A DNA stretch of 64,000 nucleotides, from the NCBI GenBank assembly GCA_018223375.1, contig JAGTTS010000001.1, positions 1-64,000 on the forward strand, in the 5' to 3' direction. The notes beneath the pieces are model-generated. The model ran no database searches and had not been told where the DNA came from. It saw only the letters and a program-made list of their open reading frames with translations. The position numbers and the translations under genes were made by a program. The DNA comes from Clostridiaceae bacterium Marseille-Q3526. Its GTDB lineage: Bacteria > Bacillota > Clostridia > Lachnospirales > Lachnospiraceae. Below are positions 26,835 to 35,203 of this stretch, in pieces (positions within the stretch are counted from its first letter, which is position 1; every line of letters starts with the position of its first letter).

Positions 26835-27542
26835 TCATACAAGCTGGCCGGTGATTACATAAGCCAGAAAACAGGCAATTACAAGCACATCCGCAAAATG
26901 GAAACGAATGTCCACATAACAAGTTCGCGGCATTGGATTTTCAATTCCACGAGTCACAGATGCAATAGAAAGTTCGTCCGCCGCTTTAGACGCGGCCATA
27001 AGCAACGGCGCGTAGACGCACTCTAATGTCATCGCTGGACGGGTCAAAAACCCGCCCAGCGATGGAGAGACATCCCGCAGCCTCATAGCATCCTTGATAA
27101 AATGCCAATCTTCCCGAATGGTCGGAATATACCGAAGCATAATTGCAAGGGGAATGGTAAGGCTTTTCGGCGCGTGCAGTTTATTCATAGCAGACAAAAA
27201 TTCGCTGATTTTGGTGGTTGAAATAACAATGCCTCCCATGAAACCGCAGGGATAAATCTTATGTACCATACCTAAAAACGCAAGTAGAGTTGTCTGCAAG
27301 GCTTCACTGGCCCGTGCTACCGCCAGCATCGAAATTGCGTAAAAAAACACATATCCAATAGTCCCTATAATTGCCAAACGGATCTTTCCGCTCAAGAGCG
27401 CGAAAACTGCAATAATCAGCACCAGACCCATTTCGTATGTTAAATTAGGTGCTGTGGTAGCTGCCACCACGCAAATCAGCAGTATCAGCATTTTGGAGCG
27501 CGGATCAATCCACAGCCATTTGCGGGATGTCTGCCTATTCAT
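26835..27542 (-). CDS. ECF transporter T component (EcfT/CbiQ-like)
   Basis: 235-aa membrane protein with about five helices. The coupling motif region DAMRLRDVSPSLG and the later ASKAADELSIASVTRGIE are characteristic of EcfT, which links the S component to the ATPases. It overlaps the S-component gene by four bases (ATGA) and ends 12 bases before the ATPase gene. Confidence 0.88.
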   Translation of the reverse strand: MNRQTSRKWLWIDPRSKMLILLICVVAATTAPNLTYEMGLVLIIAVFALLSGKIRLAIIGTIGYVFFYAISMLAVARASEALQTTLLAFLGMVHKIYPCGFMGGIVISTTKISEFLSAMNKLHAPKSLTIPLAIMLRYIPTIREDWHFIKDAMRLRDVSPSLGGFLTRPAMTLECVYAPLLMAASKAADELSIASVTRGIENPMPRTCYVDIRFHFADVLVIACFLAYVITGQLV

Positions 27543-28141
27543 GCGGTAATTCCCGCCTTTTCAAATTGTTTTTTCAGCAACTTTTTTCCGGCCAGGCCGC
27601 TTAACCCAGCAACGATGATCGTACCCGCAAACATAATCACCATCGTCATCGGAGAATACGCGCTTGCCATCGTTTCCAGATAACTCTCCGTTGCGCCTCC
27701 GCTCTCAAGCATAGAGGCTGCCCATGCCGTCGGATTGATTGCATAAACGATGTAGGAGCCCGTAAACCCAAGGCACTGAACTGCATAGGCAACAATGTTC
27801 AGTGTGCTACTCCGATACTTTTTCACTCCGGCAATAATGTCCGCCAGGATGCCGCCGATAACAAGGCCCAAATCCATAGCCCAGTGCATACCCAAGACGA
27901 AATACAGAATTCCTAACAGAATGCCGGTAATCGTAAGCGATCCAGGCTTAGTGACCTTTGCAATCAGAAGCAGGTAGACAGGACCAGCGAAAATAGCCGC
28001 TCCTATTGGAATATAAAAAGTGGTCGCGGGATTTATTCCAAACGGAATTCCACCTATTTGCATTGCCACAGTGAGTAACGCCACAAATATGCCCGTCGTT
28101 ACCAAATCTTTGATAGTTAGACCTTTCTTTTGCGTTTCCAT
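27539..28141 (-). CDS. ECF S component, MptD/Trep_Strep family
   Basis: 200-aa membrane protein with five or six helices that should bind the substrate. Start at METQKKGLTIKDLV (ATG at 28141), nine bases after GGAGG; the ATG at 28150 touches the site and is unlikely. The pattern GIPFGINPATTFYIPIGAAI and the Ala/Gly-rich helices match the Trep_Strep (MptD) family of putative S components, whose substrates are not firmly known. First gene of the cargo operon. Confidence 0.82.
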   Translation of the reverse strand: METQKKGLTIKDLVTTGIFVALLTVAMQIGGIPFGINPATTFYIPIGAAIFAGPVYLLLIAKVTKPGSLTITGILLGILYFVLGMHWAMDLGLVIGGILADIIAGVKKYRSSTLNIVAYAVQCLGFTGSYIVYAINPTAWAASMLESGGATESYLETMASAYSPMTMVIMFAGTIIVAGLSGLAGKKLLKKQFEKAGITA

Positions 28142-28183
28142 ATAAGTCATCCTCCAAATAAATAGATTTTTTTCCGGCGGAAG

Positions 28184-28212
28184 TTGACATTTTTCTTTCC
28201 GTCGGCTATATT
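28184..28212 (+). promoter_or_regulatory. promoter of the AraC-family gene
   Basis: TTGACA and TATATT with a 17-base spacer. The -10 box borders the GGTTAG/CTAACC inverted repeat. Confidence 0.7.
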
Positions 28213-28234
28213 ATGGTTAGAACTCGCTAACCAT
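28213..28234. promoter_or_regulatory. DtxR-like operator candidate
   Basis: Perfect inverted repeat ATGGTTAG-6-CTAACCAT. The half sites GGTTAG and CTAACC equal those of the DtxR consensus, although the spacing is 6 instead of 1. It lies between the two divergent -10 boxes, so a bound repressor could block both. Confidence 0.55.
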
Positions 28235-28243
28235 GCAGTAGTA

Positions 28244-28272
28244 AGAATACTATCTTTTTCATTTGTGTTCAA
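28244..28272 (-). promoter_or_regulatory. promoter of the ECF/ABC operon
   Basis: TTGAAC and TATTCT with 17 bases between, on the minus strand, about 100 bases before the S-component ATG. Confidence 0.6.
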
Positions 28273-28288
28273 TATATTTCGGAAACAA

Positions 28289-28324
28289 AAGTTGAAATGG
28301 GATTAAAGAAAGTTGGAATGGGAT
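28289..28324. promoter_or_regulatory. tandem AraC-type binding repeats
   Basis: AAGTTGAAATGGGAT (28289-28303) and AAGTTGGAATGGGAT (28310-28324), 14 of 15 bases identical, exactly 21 bases apart. They begin 17 bases upstream of the operon's -35 box, a normal activator position. Confidence 0.6.
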
Positions 28325-28339
28325 ATTAGGTGAGGTTAT

Positions 28340-29311
28340 ATGACGCATGAATCCGTAGAAAAAAGTTATAAGAAAATTCTAAGTGATTACAAATTGATTC
28401 AAGTAGATACCCCCAGGCAGTTTAACTCGTTAGGTCAGACATGGGCTATGGATGATGAAATAGGAAACGGCTTTATTTGGACCTACTATTTTGAGAATCT
28501 TTTTGCCATCAAAATCCACGATATTGCATATCATAAAGAGGCACTGGTTGAATTTGATATGCCGGAAAGTCTTTATATTGCATATTACACATCTATTTCC
28601 GGCGAAGAATTAAATCCGTATCGCAGGCTAAACGCAAATTGTGTCAAGACCAACTTGAATGGCTACAATAAATTTAAGGCGATTATGCACCGGAACATTC
28701 CGATCCGCTCTGTTGGGATCGAAATTATGCCTCCTTATTATGAAGAATACTTGCAAAGGATGTATCCTGGTGTATATGCCAGTCCCTATGATGCATTTCT
28801 TGAGGTAGATGAAACAACCGATTTTCCTGAAATGGTCCACCTGCTCAAGCAGGTGGAAGATTACAAGGAAACAGGTATGGCAGGGCATTTATTTTATCAG
28901 GCAAAAGTAGCTGAGGCGATTGCTCTGGTGATTGAGCGGAAAAAGCACGCTAAAGAAATTCACGATATAGCAATATCCCCTGTTGATATGAAATCTATTA
29001 TGAATGTGACAGCTTTTATTTCTGACCATTATGCGTTTGAACTAACGATAGATATGTTAGCTCAAATTGCCTGCATGGGAGAAACTAAACTCCGCAAACT
29101 TTTTAAGCAGGTACACCGTTGTACTATTATGGACTACATTCAAAACCAGCGTATCAGCCAAGCAGAATACTTATTGGGGCACACCAACCACCCCATCAAA
29201 CAAGTAGCAGAGAGTGTGGGATACACGCATACCAGCCATTTTGCCGATCTATTTCGCAGAACTACAGGTTTATTGCCGGTTGAATATCGGAAAATGAGTC
29301 AAAAGAAATGA
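28340..29311 (+). CDS. AraC-family regulator (YbtA-like)
   Basis: 323-aa transcription factor, divergent from the transporter operon. The C-terminal 100 aa hold two helix-turn-helix units (LTIDMLAQIACMGETKLRKL, then HPIKQVAESVGYTHTSHFAD, then FRRTTGLLPVEYR). The N-terminal 200 aa should bind the effector. In yersiniabactin and related siderophore loci an AraC protein that senses the ferric siderophore activates uptake genes; the layout here suggests the same role. Confidence 0.88.
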   Translation: MTHESVEKSYKKILSDYKLIQVDTPRQFNSLGQTWAMDDEIGNGFIWTYYFENLFAIKIHDIAYHKEALVEFDMPESLYIAYYTSISGEELNPYRRLNANCVKTNLNGYNKFKAIMHRNIPIRSVGIEIMPPYYEEYLQRMYPGVYASPYDAFLEVDETTDFPEMVHLLKQVEDYKETGMAGHLFYQAKVAEAIALVIERKKHAKEIHDIAISPVDMKSIMNVTAFISDHYAFELTIDMLAQIACMGETKLRKLFKQVHRCTIMDYIQNQRISQAEYLLGHTNHPIKQVAESVGYTHTSHFADLFRRTTGLLPVEYRKMSQKK

Positions 29312-29347
29312 TAAATGAGCGCCGAAAAATTATCGGCGCTCATTTAT
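29311..29347. terminator. convergent hairpin between AraC gene and tnpV
   Basis: ATAAATGAGCGCCGA pairs perfectly with TCGGCGCTCATTTAT (15-base arms, 7-base loop). It starts at the AraC stop and ends at the tnpV stop, so it can serve both strands. Confidence 0.65.
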
Positions 29348-29701
29348 CTATTGCCATATTAACTCGGATTGTATAACTTCCTCCACCTGCGCTTTCAGCG
29401 TGTTCATCAGCCCCACCCATCGGATGGGGTCACGGGCTTTCAGTTCCTCGGTAACGCCCGCCGCCTCCATCATGCGGGGCAGCATGGCGTCTATGCGCTC
29501 CCGCACCGCCCGGTCAATCTCCAACAGGTGCGGGTATAGCTTTTCACTCAAAATCAAGCTGCTGTAAAGGCCGGGCCGGTGTTCCTTCAGGTAGCGTTGC
29601 CGCATACGACCATATTTGCCGATGGGTGTCTCCGGTCGCTCTGAAAGTTTCAGGTCGGGGATGTAGTAATCCCCACAGCGGATGTAAGTCAATTCGTTCA
29701 T
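29348..29701 (-). CDS. tnpV: transposon-encoded protein TnpV
   Basis: 117-aa protein starting MNELTYIRCGDYYIPDL at the ATG at 29701 (site AGGAGG). The sequence GKYGRMRQRYLKEHRPGLY and the C-terminal GLMNTLKAQVEEVI match the TnpV family of Clostridia transposons. Function not established. It sits directly downstream of the recombinase gene. Confidence 0.82.
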   Translation of the reverse strand: MNELTYIRCGDYYIPDLKLSERPETPIGKYGRMRQRYLKEHRPGLYSSLILSEKLYPHLLEIDRAVRERIDAMLPRMMEAAGVTEELKARDPIRWVGLMNTLKAQVEEVIQSELIWQ

Positions 29702-29727
29702 GTTCGTCCTCCTTTGCACTGTAATGG

Positions 29728-31608
29728 TTAAACGGCGGCGCTGGCCGGTAAGGTGGCCTTGTGCGGCTCCTGCCTGGGTAACTGGCTAACAGGGATAAAA
29801 ATGCCCTTCTCCATGTCCTCGGCCCGGATTGCGGCCTTTGCGGCATCCCGTTGCACTTTGCGCTTTGCGTTGTAGCGTTCTTCCCATTCCTTCTGCTTGC
29901 CGTTTGCCTTGCGGCGTAAGTAGTTCTGGTGAAGCCTGTCCTTGCGTTCCTCCTTCTTCCGCAGTTCTTCCTGTTCCTCCGGGGTTAGAGGAACAGGCTG
30001 CAAGGCGGGCGGGATATATCGGCCCACAAAGTTGAAGTAGATTTCAACCTCCTGTGTGGTGTCCTGGCTACCTTTGCGGGCGCGCTCATGGACAAGGATC
30101 TTCTCTACAAACTCGTTGAGCATGGTGTTTGTCAGCGTGTCGAAATTCTCGTATTTGTCAATCAGGGCAATAAACTTTTCCGCTGATTTCCGGCTCTGCT
30201 CATAGCCGGTAACGGCCTTTTCCAACTCTGTGATTTCCGCATTGAGGGTGTCTTGCTCTTTGGCGTACTGTGCGTCCAGGGCCTCATACCGGGCGTCCGG
30301 TAGCTTGCCCAGGGCGTTATCCTCATAGATTTTGCAAATCAGCCGTTCCAGTTCTCCGGCCCGCTTTTGGGCGGCAGCCAGCCGTTTCCGCTTTTTAGAG
30401 ATGTCGGCGGTCTGCTGGGCGGCCTGCGTTTCCTGGACAGTGCGGATAAACTCGGCCCGGTCATTCTTGGAATACTCCGCGATGGCCCGGAGCATATCGG
30501 CAATCAGAGTCAGAACAGCTTCGGCCTTGATACGGTGCTGTGTAGGGCAAAGGGAGCCGATAGGGTACTTCCCATACTGGCCGCAAGTGTACTGCGGGAC
30601 GCGCTTGCCGTTGTAGGTGCGGTGAACATACATCTTGCCGCCGCAATCGGCGCAGTACATCAGGCCGGTCAGGGGATATGCCTCCCCAAAGCCGTCCGGG
30701 TAGCGTCTGGCGTTTCCCCGGATACGCTGCACATTGTCAAAGGTTTCCTGGTCGATGATAGCCTCATGGGTATTCTCGAAAATCGTCCATTCGCTTTCGT
30801 CAACATAGTGGCTTTTCTTGTCCTTGAAGTGCTTGCGGGTCTTGAAATTGACCGTATGACCTAAATACTCACGCTTTTTCAAAATGCTCACAATGGTGGA
30901 CGAACCCCATCCGTAGGGGGCTTTGACTGGCTTCGTCCTGTTTACTCCTTCGTCAAAGCGTGCCAGATGGACAGCGGGGATTTCAACCTTTGCCTCGGAC
31001 AGCAGCTTGGAGATTTGATAGGGGCCGTAGCCCTCCATCGTCAAGGAAAAGATACGGCGTACCACCTCGGCGGCTTCTTCGTCCACAAGCCAGTGTTCCC
31101 GTTTTTCGTCCCACAGGTAGCCATAAATGACGGTGCCGGTCAGGTGCTTGCCGCTCATGCCTTTGGACTTGAACACCGAGCGAATTTTCCGGCTGGTGTC
31201 GCGGGCATAAAATTCGTTCATGATGTTGCGGAAGGGAGTAAAATCGTCATCGCCTTTCAGACTGTCTACACCGTCGTTAATGGCGATCAGCCGGACACCG
31301 TGCTGCCGTAAAATCTCCATAACCTGACCGACTTTCAGATAGTCACGCCCCAGACGGCTCATGTCTTTGATAACAATGGCCTCCACACGCCCCGCCTCAA
31401 CTTCCTCCATCATTGCCAGAAATCCGGGGCGGTCAAAACGGGTGCCGGAGACCCCGTCATCAGTGAAATGCCGGGGATTGGGCAGGTTATTCCGACGGGC
31501 AAACTCCTCTAACATCTGCTTTTGATGACTTATGGAATTGCTCTCACCCTGTAACTCGTCATCGCGGCTCAATCGTTCGTACAGTGGGGTGATTTTCTCG
31601 TTTCTCAT
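29728..31608 (-). CDS. large serine recombinase (TnpX-like, DUF4368 type)
   Basis: 626-aa site-specific recombinase that excises and inserts the element. The resolvase domain has the catalytic Ser in LYERLSRDDE and the conserved FTDDGVSGTRFDRPGF and KDMSRLGRDYLKVG. It is followed by the recombinase domain (YGWGSSTIVSILKKREYLG), a zinc ribbon (MYCADCGGKMYVH, then YTCGQYGKYPIGSLC) and a long coiled coil. The gene is last at the right end, next to attR, as expected. All catalytic features are intact, so excision should be possible. Confidence 0.93.
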   Translation of the reverse strand: MRNEKITPLYERLSRDDELQGESNSISHQKQMLEEFARRNNLPNPRHFTDDGVSGTRFDRPGFLAMMEEVEAGRVEAIVIKDMSRLGRDYLKVGQVMEILRQHGVRLIAINDGVDSLKGDDDFTPFRNIMNEFYARDTSRKIRSVFKSKGMSGKHLTGTVIYGYLWDEKREHWLVDEEAAEVVRRIFSLTMEGYGPYQISKLLSEAKVEIPAVHLARFDEGVNRTKPVKAPYGWGSSTIVSILKKREYLGHTVNFKTRKHFKDKKSHYVDESEWTIFENTHEAIIDQETFDNVQRIRGNARRYPDGFGEAYPLTGLMYCADCGGKMYVHRTYNGKRVPQYTCGQYGKYPIGSLCPTQHRIKAEAVLTLIADMLRAIAEYSKNDRAEFIRTVQETQAAQQTADISKKRKRLAAAQKRAGELERLICKIYEDNALGKLPDARYEALDAQYAKEQDTLNAEITELEKAVTGYEQSRKSAEKFIALIDKYENFDTLTNTMLNEFVEKILVHERARKGSQDTTQEVEIYFNFVGRYIPPALQPVPLTPEEQEELRKKEERKDRLHQNYLRRKANGKQKEWEERYNAKRKVQRDAAKAAIRAEDMEKGIFIPVSQLPRQEPHKATLPASAAV

Positions 31609-31630
31609 GGCTGTACCTCCTGAAATGAAA

Positions 31631-31694
31631 ATGCTCTAAGTGACTGCTTCACTAACCATGACATAAACCATGATTAAGAAGTCACTTAGAGCAT
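31631..31694. repeat. 15-base inverted repeat at the element's right end
   Basis: ATGCTCTAAGTGACT (31631-31645) and AGTCACTTAGAGCAT (31680-31694) are perfect inverted copies. The inner arm contains the AGAG core and runs three bases into host DNA. Probably recombinase binding or promoter control for the recombinase gene. Confidence 0.7.
31688..31691. other. right attachment core (attR)
   Basis: AGAG matches the left core at 13854-13857. Joining host sequence at this core gives AGA GCA TAC ATC CCC in the kinase frame. Confidence 0.65.
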
Positions 31695-33157
31695 ACATCC
31701 CCCTGAGCCAGAAGGAAGAATCTTCCTTTTCCCGCCTCAGGCTTCAGTTTGAACCTCTGCAAACGGCTCCCAGCCTGCTGTTTCGCGAATCCTGCGGCGA
31801 ATATATCCTGTCGGAAACGCCAAGAATCTGCTTCGGATCCCGAAATGCTCTCCTGAGTAATCTGGCCATGTCCGGAAGTCTTCACATCGTGGCGGCGGCA
31901 GTTCTGTTTTTCGTCGCGTTTGTCATTCTGGCCGCCGGATTTGTTTTTCAATATGTATACAAAATACAAACTTACATTTTCTCCATCGGTTTCTGCTTCT
32001 TTGGCTATGGAATCTGGATTCTGTGTGAGTCTTCTCTGGCCCTGTCTGTTTTGGACGGCTTCTCCATTGGCATGATCAAATGTGTGTCTATTTTTATTAT
32101 TCCAGTGCTTCTGTACCGGTACATCCGCCTGAAATTTCCCAGAGTGTATCCCGGCATCTTCACCTTTTTATACCTGTTTCACTTTGTGGTTCTGCTCTCT
32201 GCCGTTCTGGCCATGATGGCTGGTTCCCTTCCGTTCTACCGCCTGGAGCAGTCTCTGTGGTTTCTCTTTATCTGTACGCTGATTGTCTGCATCTGCTTTT
32301 TAAGCGCTGAGGTATCGGAAAATAAAGCTTTGCATACTGTGTACATTGGCATCCTGATTATCTTTTTTACCTTTTTTATCTATCTGCTGTTTTACAATTT
32401 TCAGCCTATGGTGGCGATACGCAGCCTTGTGATCGGCTCTGTATGCCTGATTCTCTACAATTTTTCAATTTTCATTCCTGAAACGGCCCGGATTTACAGA
32501 CAGAGCCTGGAACGGAAAAGCCTGGAACAGCAGTTAAACGAGCAGGTACGCCATTACAGGCAGATGGAAACCAGGGACGAACAATTCCGCCGTCTGCACC
32601 ACGACATGAAGCATCACTGGCAGACGGTTCAGACGCTTCTCTCCGAAGGAAAATCCAGGGAGGTTCTCGACTATGTTGCGCGCATCCAGGAACAGCTGTC
32701 TTCTCCGGCCCGCCGCTGTATCATGAATACGGGAAATCCCTTTCTGGACGCCGTCCTCACATCCAAGCTGGAGCAGGCCTCGGAAGCAGACATTCAGACG
32801 GACACAGAAATCATGGTGATAAAAAATATGAATATCGACATGGCCGACTGCAGTATTATCTTTGGAAATATTCTGGATAACGCCATCGAGGCCTGCCGCC
32901 TGATCAGATCCCCAGAGCAGCGCAGAATTTCTGTCAAGCTTCTGTATAAGAAAAATATGTTGGTCTGCGGATTCTCCAATTCCATGAGCCAGGACGTTCC
33001 TGTCCGCGCCGGTTTCCCCACTACGAAACCAAGCCCGGAACAGCACGGCCTGGGACTGTCCAATGTCAGGGAAGCTGCGGCAAGATACGGCGGAAACCTG
33101 AACATCAGGGCAGAACAGGGCCGGTTTGAAGTGTCCTTTGTGCTGTTCGGCGTGTAG
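31692..33157 (+). pseudogene. 3' part of GHKL sensor kinase gene
   Basis: Encodes the rest of the extracellular domain, about seven membrane helices (MSGSLHIVAAAVLFFVAFVI onward, to about 32500) and the kinase domain: His box FRRLHHDMKHHWQ, N box GNILDNAIEA and G box HGLGLSNVREA. The kinase half is intact. The element contributes an ATG at 31670 in frame (MIKKSLRAYIP), but no ribosome site precedes it, so expression is doubtful. The missing N-terminal helix and half of the sensor domain lie at 13576-13857. Confidence 0.85.
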
Positions 33158-33190
33158 AAGAAAAAGAAAAGCCTTCTCCAGTCTCCGCCT

Positions 33191-33226
33191 ATGCCCAGGG
33201 AAATTTTTCCCCGGGCATTCTTTTTT
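33191..33226 (+). terminator. terminator after sensor kinase gene
   Basis: ATGCCCAGGGAAA pairs imperfectly with TTCCCCGGGCAT, followed by CTTTTTT. Confidence 0.8.
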
Positions 33227-33342
33227 CCGCTCTTTTCACTACATTTTTCCCGGTATTTACAACATTTCCCATTCTTTACTGCGGTAATTTATTATAATAC
33301 TGATAGATCGAATAACAGCGATGGGTTGAAAGGGGGAAACAT

Positions 33343-33822
33343 ATGTACAATCCAAATGATCCCGTTGGAAAGGTCACGGAAACCATGGCGAAGCTGTTTG
33401 CCGTCATGGCGGACGAGATCATCCGGGAAATGGGAAACGAAAAGGGGGAGGCTGTCGTCAAGAGGGCAGTCCGGCGCTTTGCCAATTTAAGGGCAGACGC
33501 CATTAAGGAGCGGAGCCGAAAGGACGGAAAGGAAGTGACGTTCCACACAGTGGAGGAATACTCTGATTATCCTGATAATCAGGCCTGGGACTGCGAGTCC
33601 TCGGTAGAGGGCAATCGGCTCAGGAAAATCAACCGCGTCTGTCCGTTTTCCACCGCATTCCGGGAAATCGGTCTGGAACAGGCCGGAAAGCTTTACTGTG
33701 AAGAAATTGATCTGGCTCTGAACGAAGCGTTTTTCGGCAAAATCAAATTTGAGCGCCCGTCTCTGTTCACTGACGGCCCCTGCGCGCCCTGTGAAATGAT
33801 CGTGACGCGCCTGGACAAGTAA
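33343..33822 (+). CDS. L-2-amino-thiazoline-4-carboxylate hydrolase-like protein
   Basis: 159-aa protein. The C-terminal half has the family pattern CPFSTAFREIGLEQAGKLYC, EEIDLALNEAFFGKIKFERP and DGPCAPCEM; conserved Cys and Asp residues are present. Family members are named after an enzyme opening the thiazoline ring on the way to L-cysteine, but most are untested. Start ATG at 33343 (site AAAGGGGG). It begins an operon with the Nramp-like transporter 35 bases on. Confidence 0.78.
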   Translation: MYNPNDPVGKVTETMAKLFAVMADEIIREMGNEKGEAVVKRAVRRFANLRADAIKERSRKDGKEVTFHTVEEYSDYPDNQAWDCESSVEGNRLRKINRVCPFSTAFREIGLEQAGKLYCEEIDLALNEAFFGKIKFERPSLFTDGPCAPCEMIVTRLDK

Positions 33823-33856
33823 ATCGTACTTATTATCTACAGGAGGATATCATCAC

Positions 33857-35203
33857 ATGAATCAAACGGAAACCAATCCCCGTTATTCAGAAAACGCCCT
33901 GCGGGAAAAGGCGTTTCTGAGTGAACTGAACAAAAAACCGCCCTTGCAGAAATTTTTCGGCTACTGCAAGCTCTCAGGTCCAGGCTTTATGAACGCCGCC
34001 TTCACGCTGGGCGCAGGATCCTTTGCAAGCTCCGTTACCCTGGGCGCCGCCTACGGCTACGACATGCTCTGGATCCCACTCTATTCTTTTGCTTTAGGAC
34101 TTTTTATGCTGGCTCTGTCCACACGCTTTGTCACTGCCTCTGAAATATCTGTTATCAAGGCTCAGGACAAGTTCCACGGCAAGTTTTTCGGAAGTCTGGC
34201 CACAGGCTTAATCGCCTGCTTCATCGCCTCCATCGTATACAACTTTGGACAGTACGCCCTGGGCGCGGACGCCGTGACCGCCCTGTTCTCCGTTGTAAAT
34301 ATCAACGTTCCCAAAAACATCAGCTGGATTCTTCTGGTAGCTGTCTCCGTTCCCTTATCTCTGATGTATGGATCCGGAGATAACCCAAAGGGCGTGCGCA
34401 TCGTAGAGAATGCCATGAAAATCTTAATCGGAATCATGCTGGTGGTATTCGGCGCCGTGCTCTGCGTCACAGGCATCGACGTGCCGGCCATGATCAAGGG
34501 ACTCTTAATCCCGACTCTGCCAAGCGGAATCGACGGTATTGTTATGCTGATCGCCTCCCTGACCGCCACCATCGGCGTTATGGACTGGGTGCTGTTCAAC
34601 AACGGCATGGAATCCCGCGGCTACTCTGAAAATCACGAAACTCTGGGACGATTCGACGCTGTATTCGGAGGTTTAGTGCCGGTTACTCTGGTACTGTCCT
34701 TCGTCTCCATCGCCTTCGCCGAGGCCTTTGCCGGAAAGGAAGGAATTCCAACAGACTCCACAGAGCTCTGCAGCGCTCTTGTATCTGTCATTCCATCCAT
34801 CTGGATCCAGATTGGCTTCTACATCGGCATCATCGCTCTGGTGTGCTCGTCCATGATCGGACTGAGCGTTACCTGCGCTACGTCCTTCTATCAGTCCACA
34901 AACGTGAAGAAGGATACCAAGGCCTGGTATCACCCATTTATCGTGCTGGCTCCCCAGATCGGCTTCTTAGGCGCGTTCTTCGGAAAGCCGGTTATGGTAG
35001 TGGTCTTTATCGCAGCCATGCAGTCTCTGTTCAACTGGATCTCCGGAAACTCCTGGTATCTTCTGGGCAATGATCCCAGATACCTTGGAAAGAAAGTGAT
35101 TCAGTCCAGATTTTTCAATGCCGGCATTCTGGCCTGCATTTCTGTGCTGAACATTGTGTTTATCACCTTTATTATGAGTAAGATGGGAGTGTGGCCTTCA
35201 TAA
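33857..35203 (+). CDS. Nramp-superfamily-like transporter
   Basis: 448-aa membrane protein with about 11 helices in the Nramp layout. Helix 1 reads SGPGFMNAAFTLGAGSFASS and helix 6 TATIGVMDWVLFNNG. The metal-binding DPGN and MPH motifs of true Nramp metal carriers are absent, so the cargo may not be a transition metal; related proteins without these motifs include magnesium carriers. The stop overlaps the start of a small membrane protein (TAATG). Context with an ATC-hydrolase-like enzyme hints at a sulfur or amino-acid-like substrate (inference). Confidence 0.72.
   Translation: MNQTETNPRYSENALREKAFLSELNKKPPLQKFFGYCKLSGPGFMNAAFTLGAGSFASSVTLGAAYGYDMLWIPLYSFALGLFMLALSTRFVTASEISVIKAQDKFHGKFFGSLATGLIACFIASIVYNFGQYALGADAVTALFSVVNINVPKNISWILLVAVSVPLSLMYGSGDNPKGVRIVENAMKILIGIMLVVFGAVLCVTGIDVPAMIKGLLIPTLPSGIDGIVMLIASLTATIGVMDWVLFNNGMESRGYSENHETLGRFDAVFGGLVPVTLVLSFVSIAFAEAFAGKEGIPTDSTELCSALVSVIPSIWIQIGFYIGIIALVCSSMIGLSVTCATSFYQSTNVKKDTKAWYHPFIVLAPQIGFLGAFFGKPVMVVVFIAAMQSLFNWISGNSWYLLGNDPRYLGKKVIQSRFFNAGILACISVLNIVFITFIMSKMGVWPS

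Larger units (their letters stand above)
13858..31691. mobile_element. mobilizable transposon with serine recombinase, about 17.83 kb
   Basis: Tn4451-like integrative mobilizable element inserted in the sensor kinase gene. Ends are defined by the AGAG shared between 13854-13857 and 31688-31691; removing the element restores the kinase frame. Backbone: tnpW, DnaC-like loader, replisome organiser, Cys-rich proteins, RelB/YafQ, MobQ-type relaxase with oriT, DUF3847, sigma-like proteins, tnpV and the recombinase at the right end. Cargo is a metal-uptake-like transporter cassette with DtxR and AraC regulators (21503-29311), visibly more AT-rich than the backbone. No conjugation machinery is present, so transfer would need a helper element. 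Confidence 0.88.

Noticed and set aside
31669..31694. Other GA dinucleotides near the right end as crossover points
   Set aside because: None shares more than two bases with the left junction while restoring the favoured kinase frame; AGAG does both.
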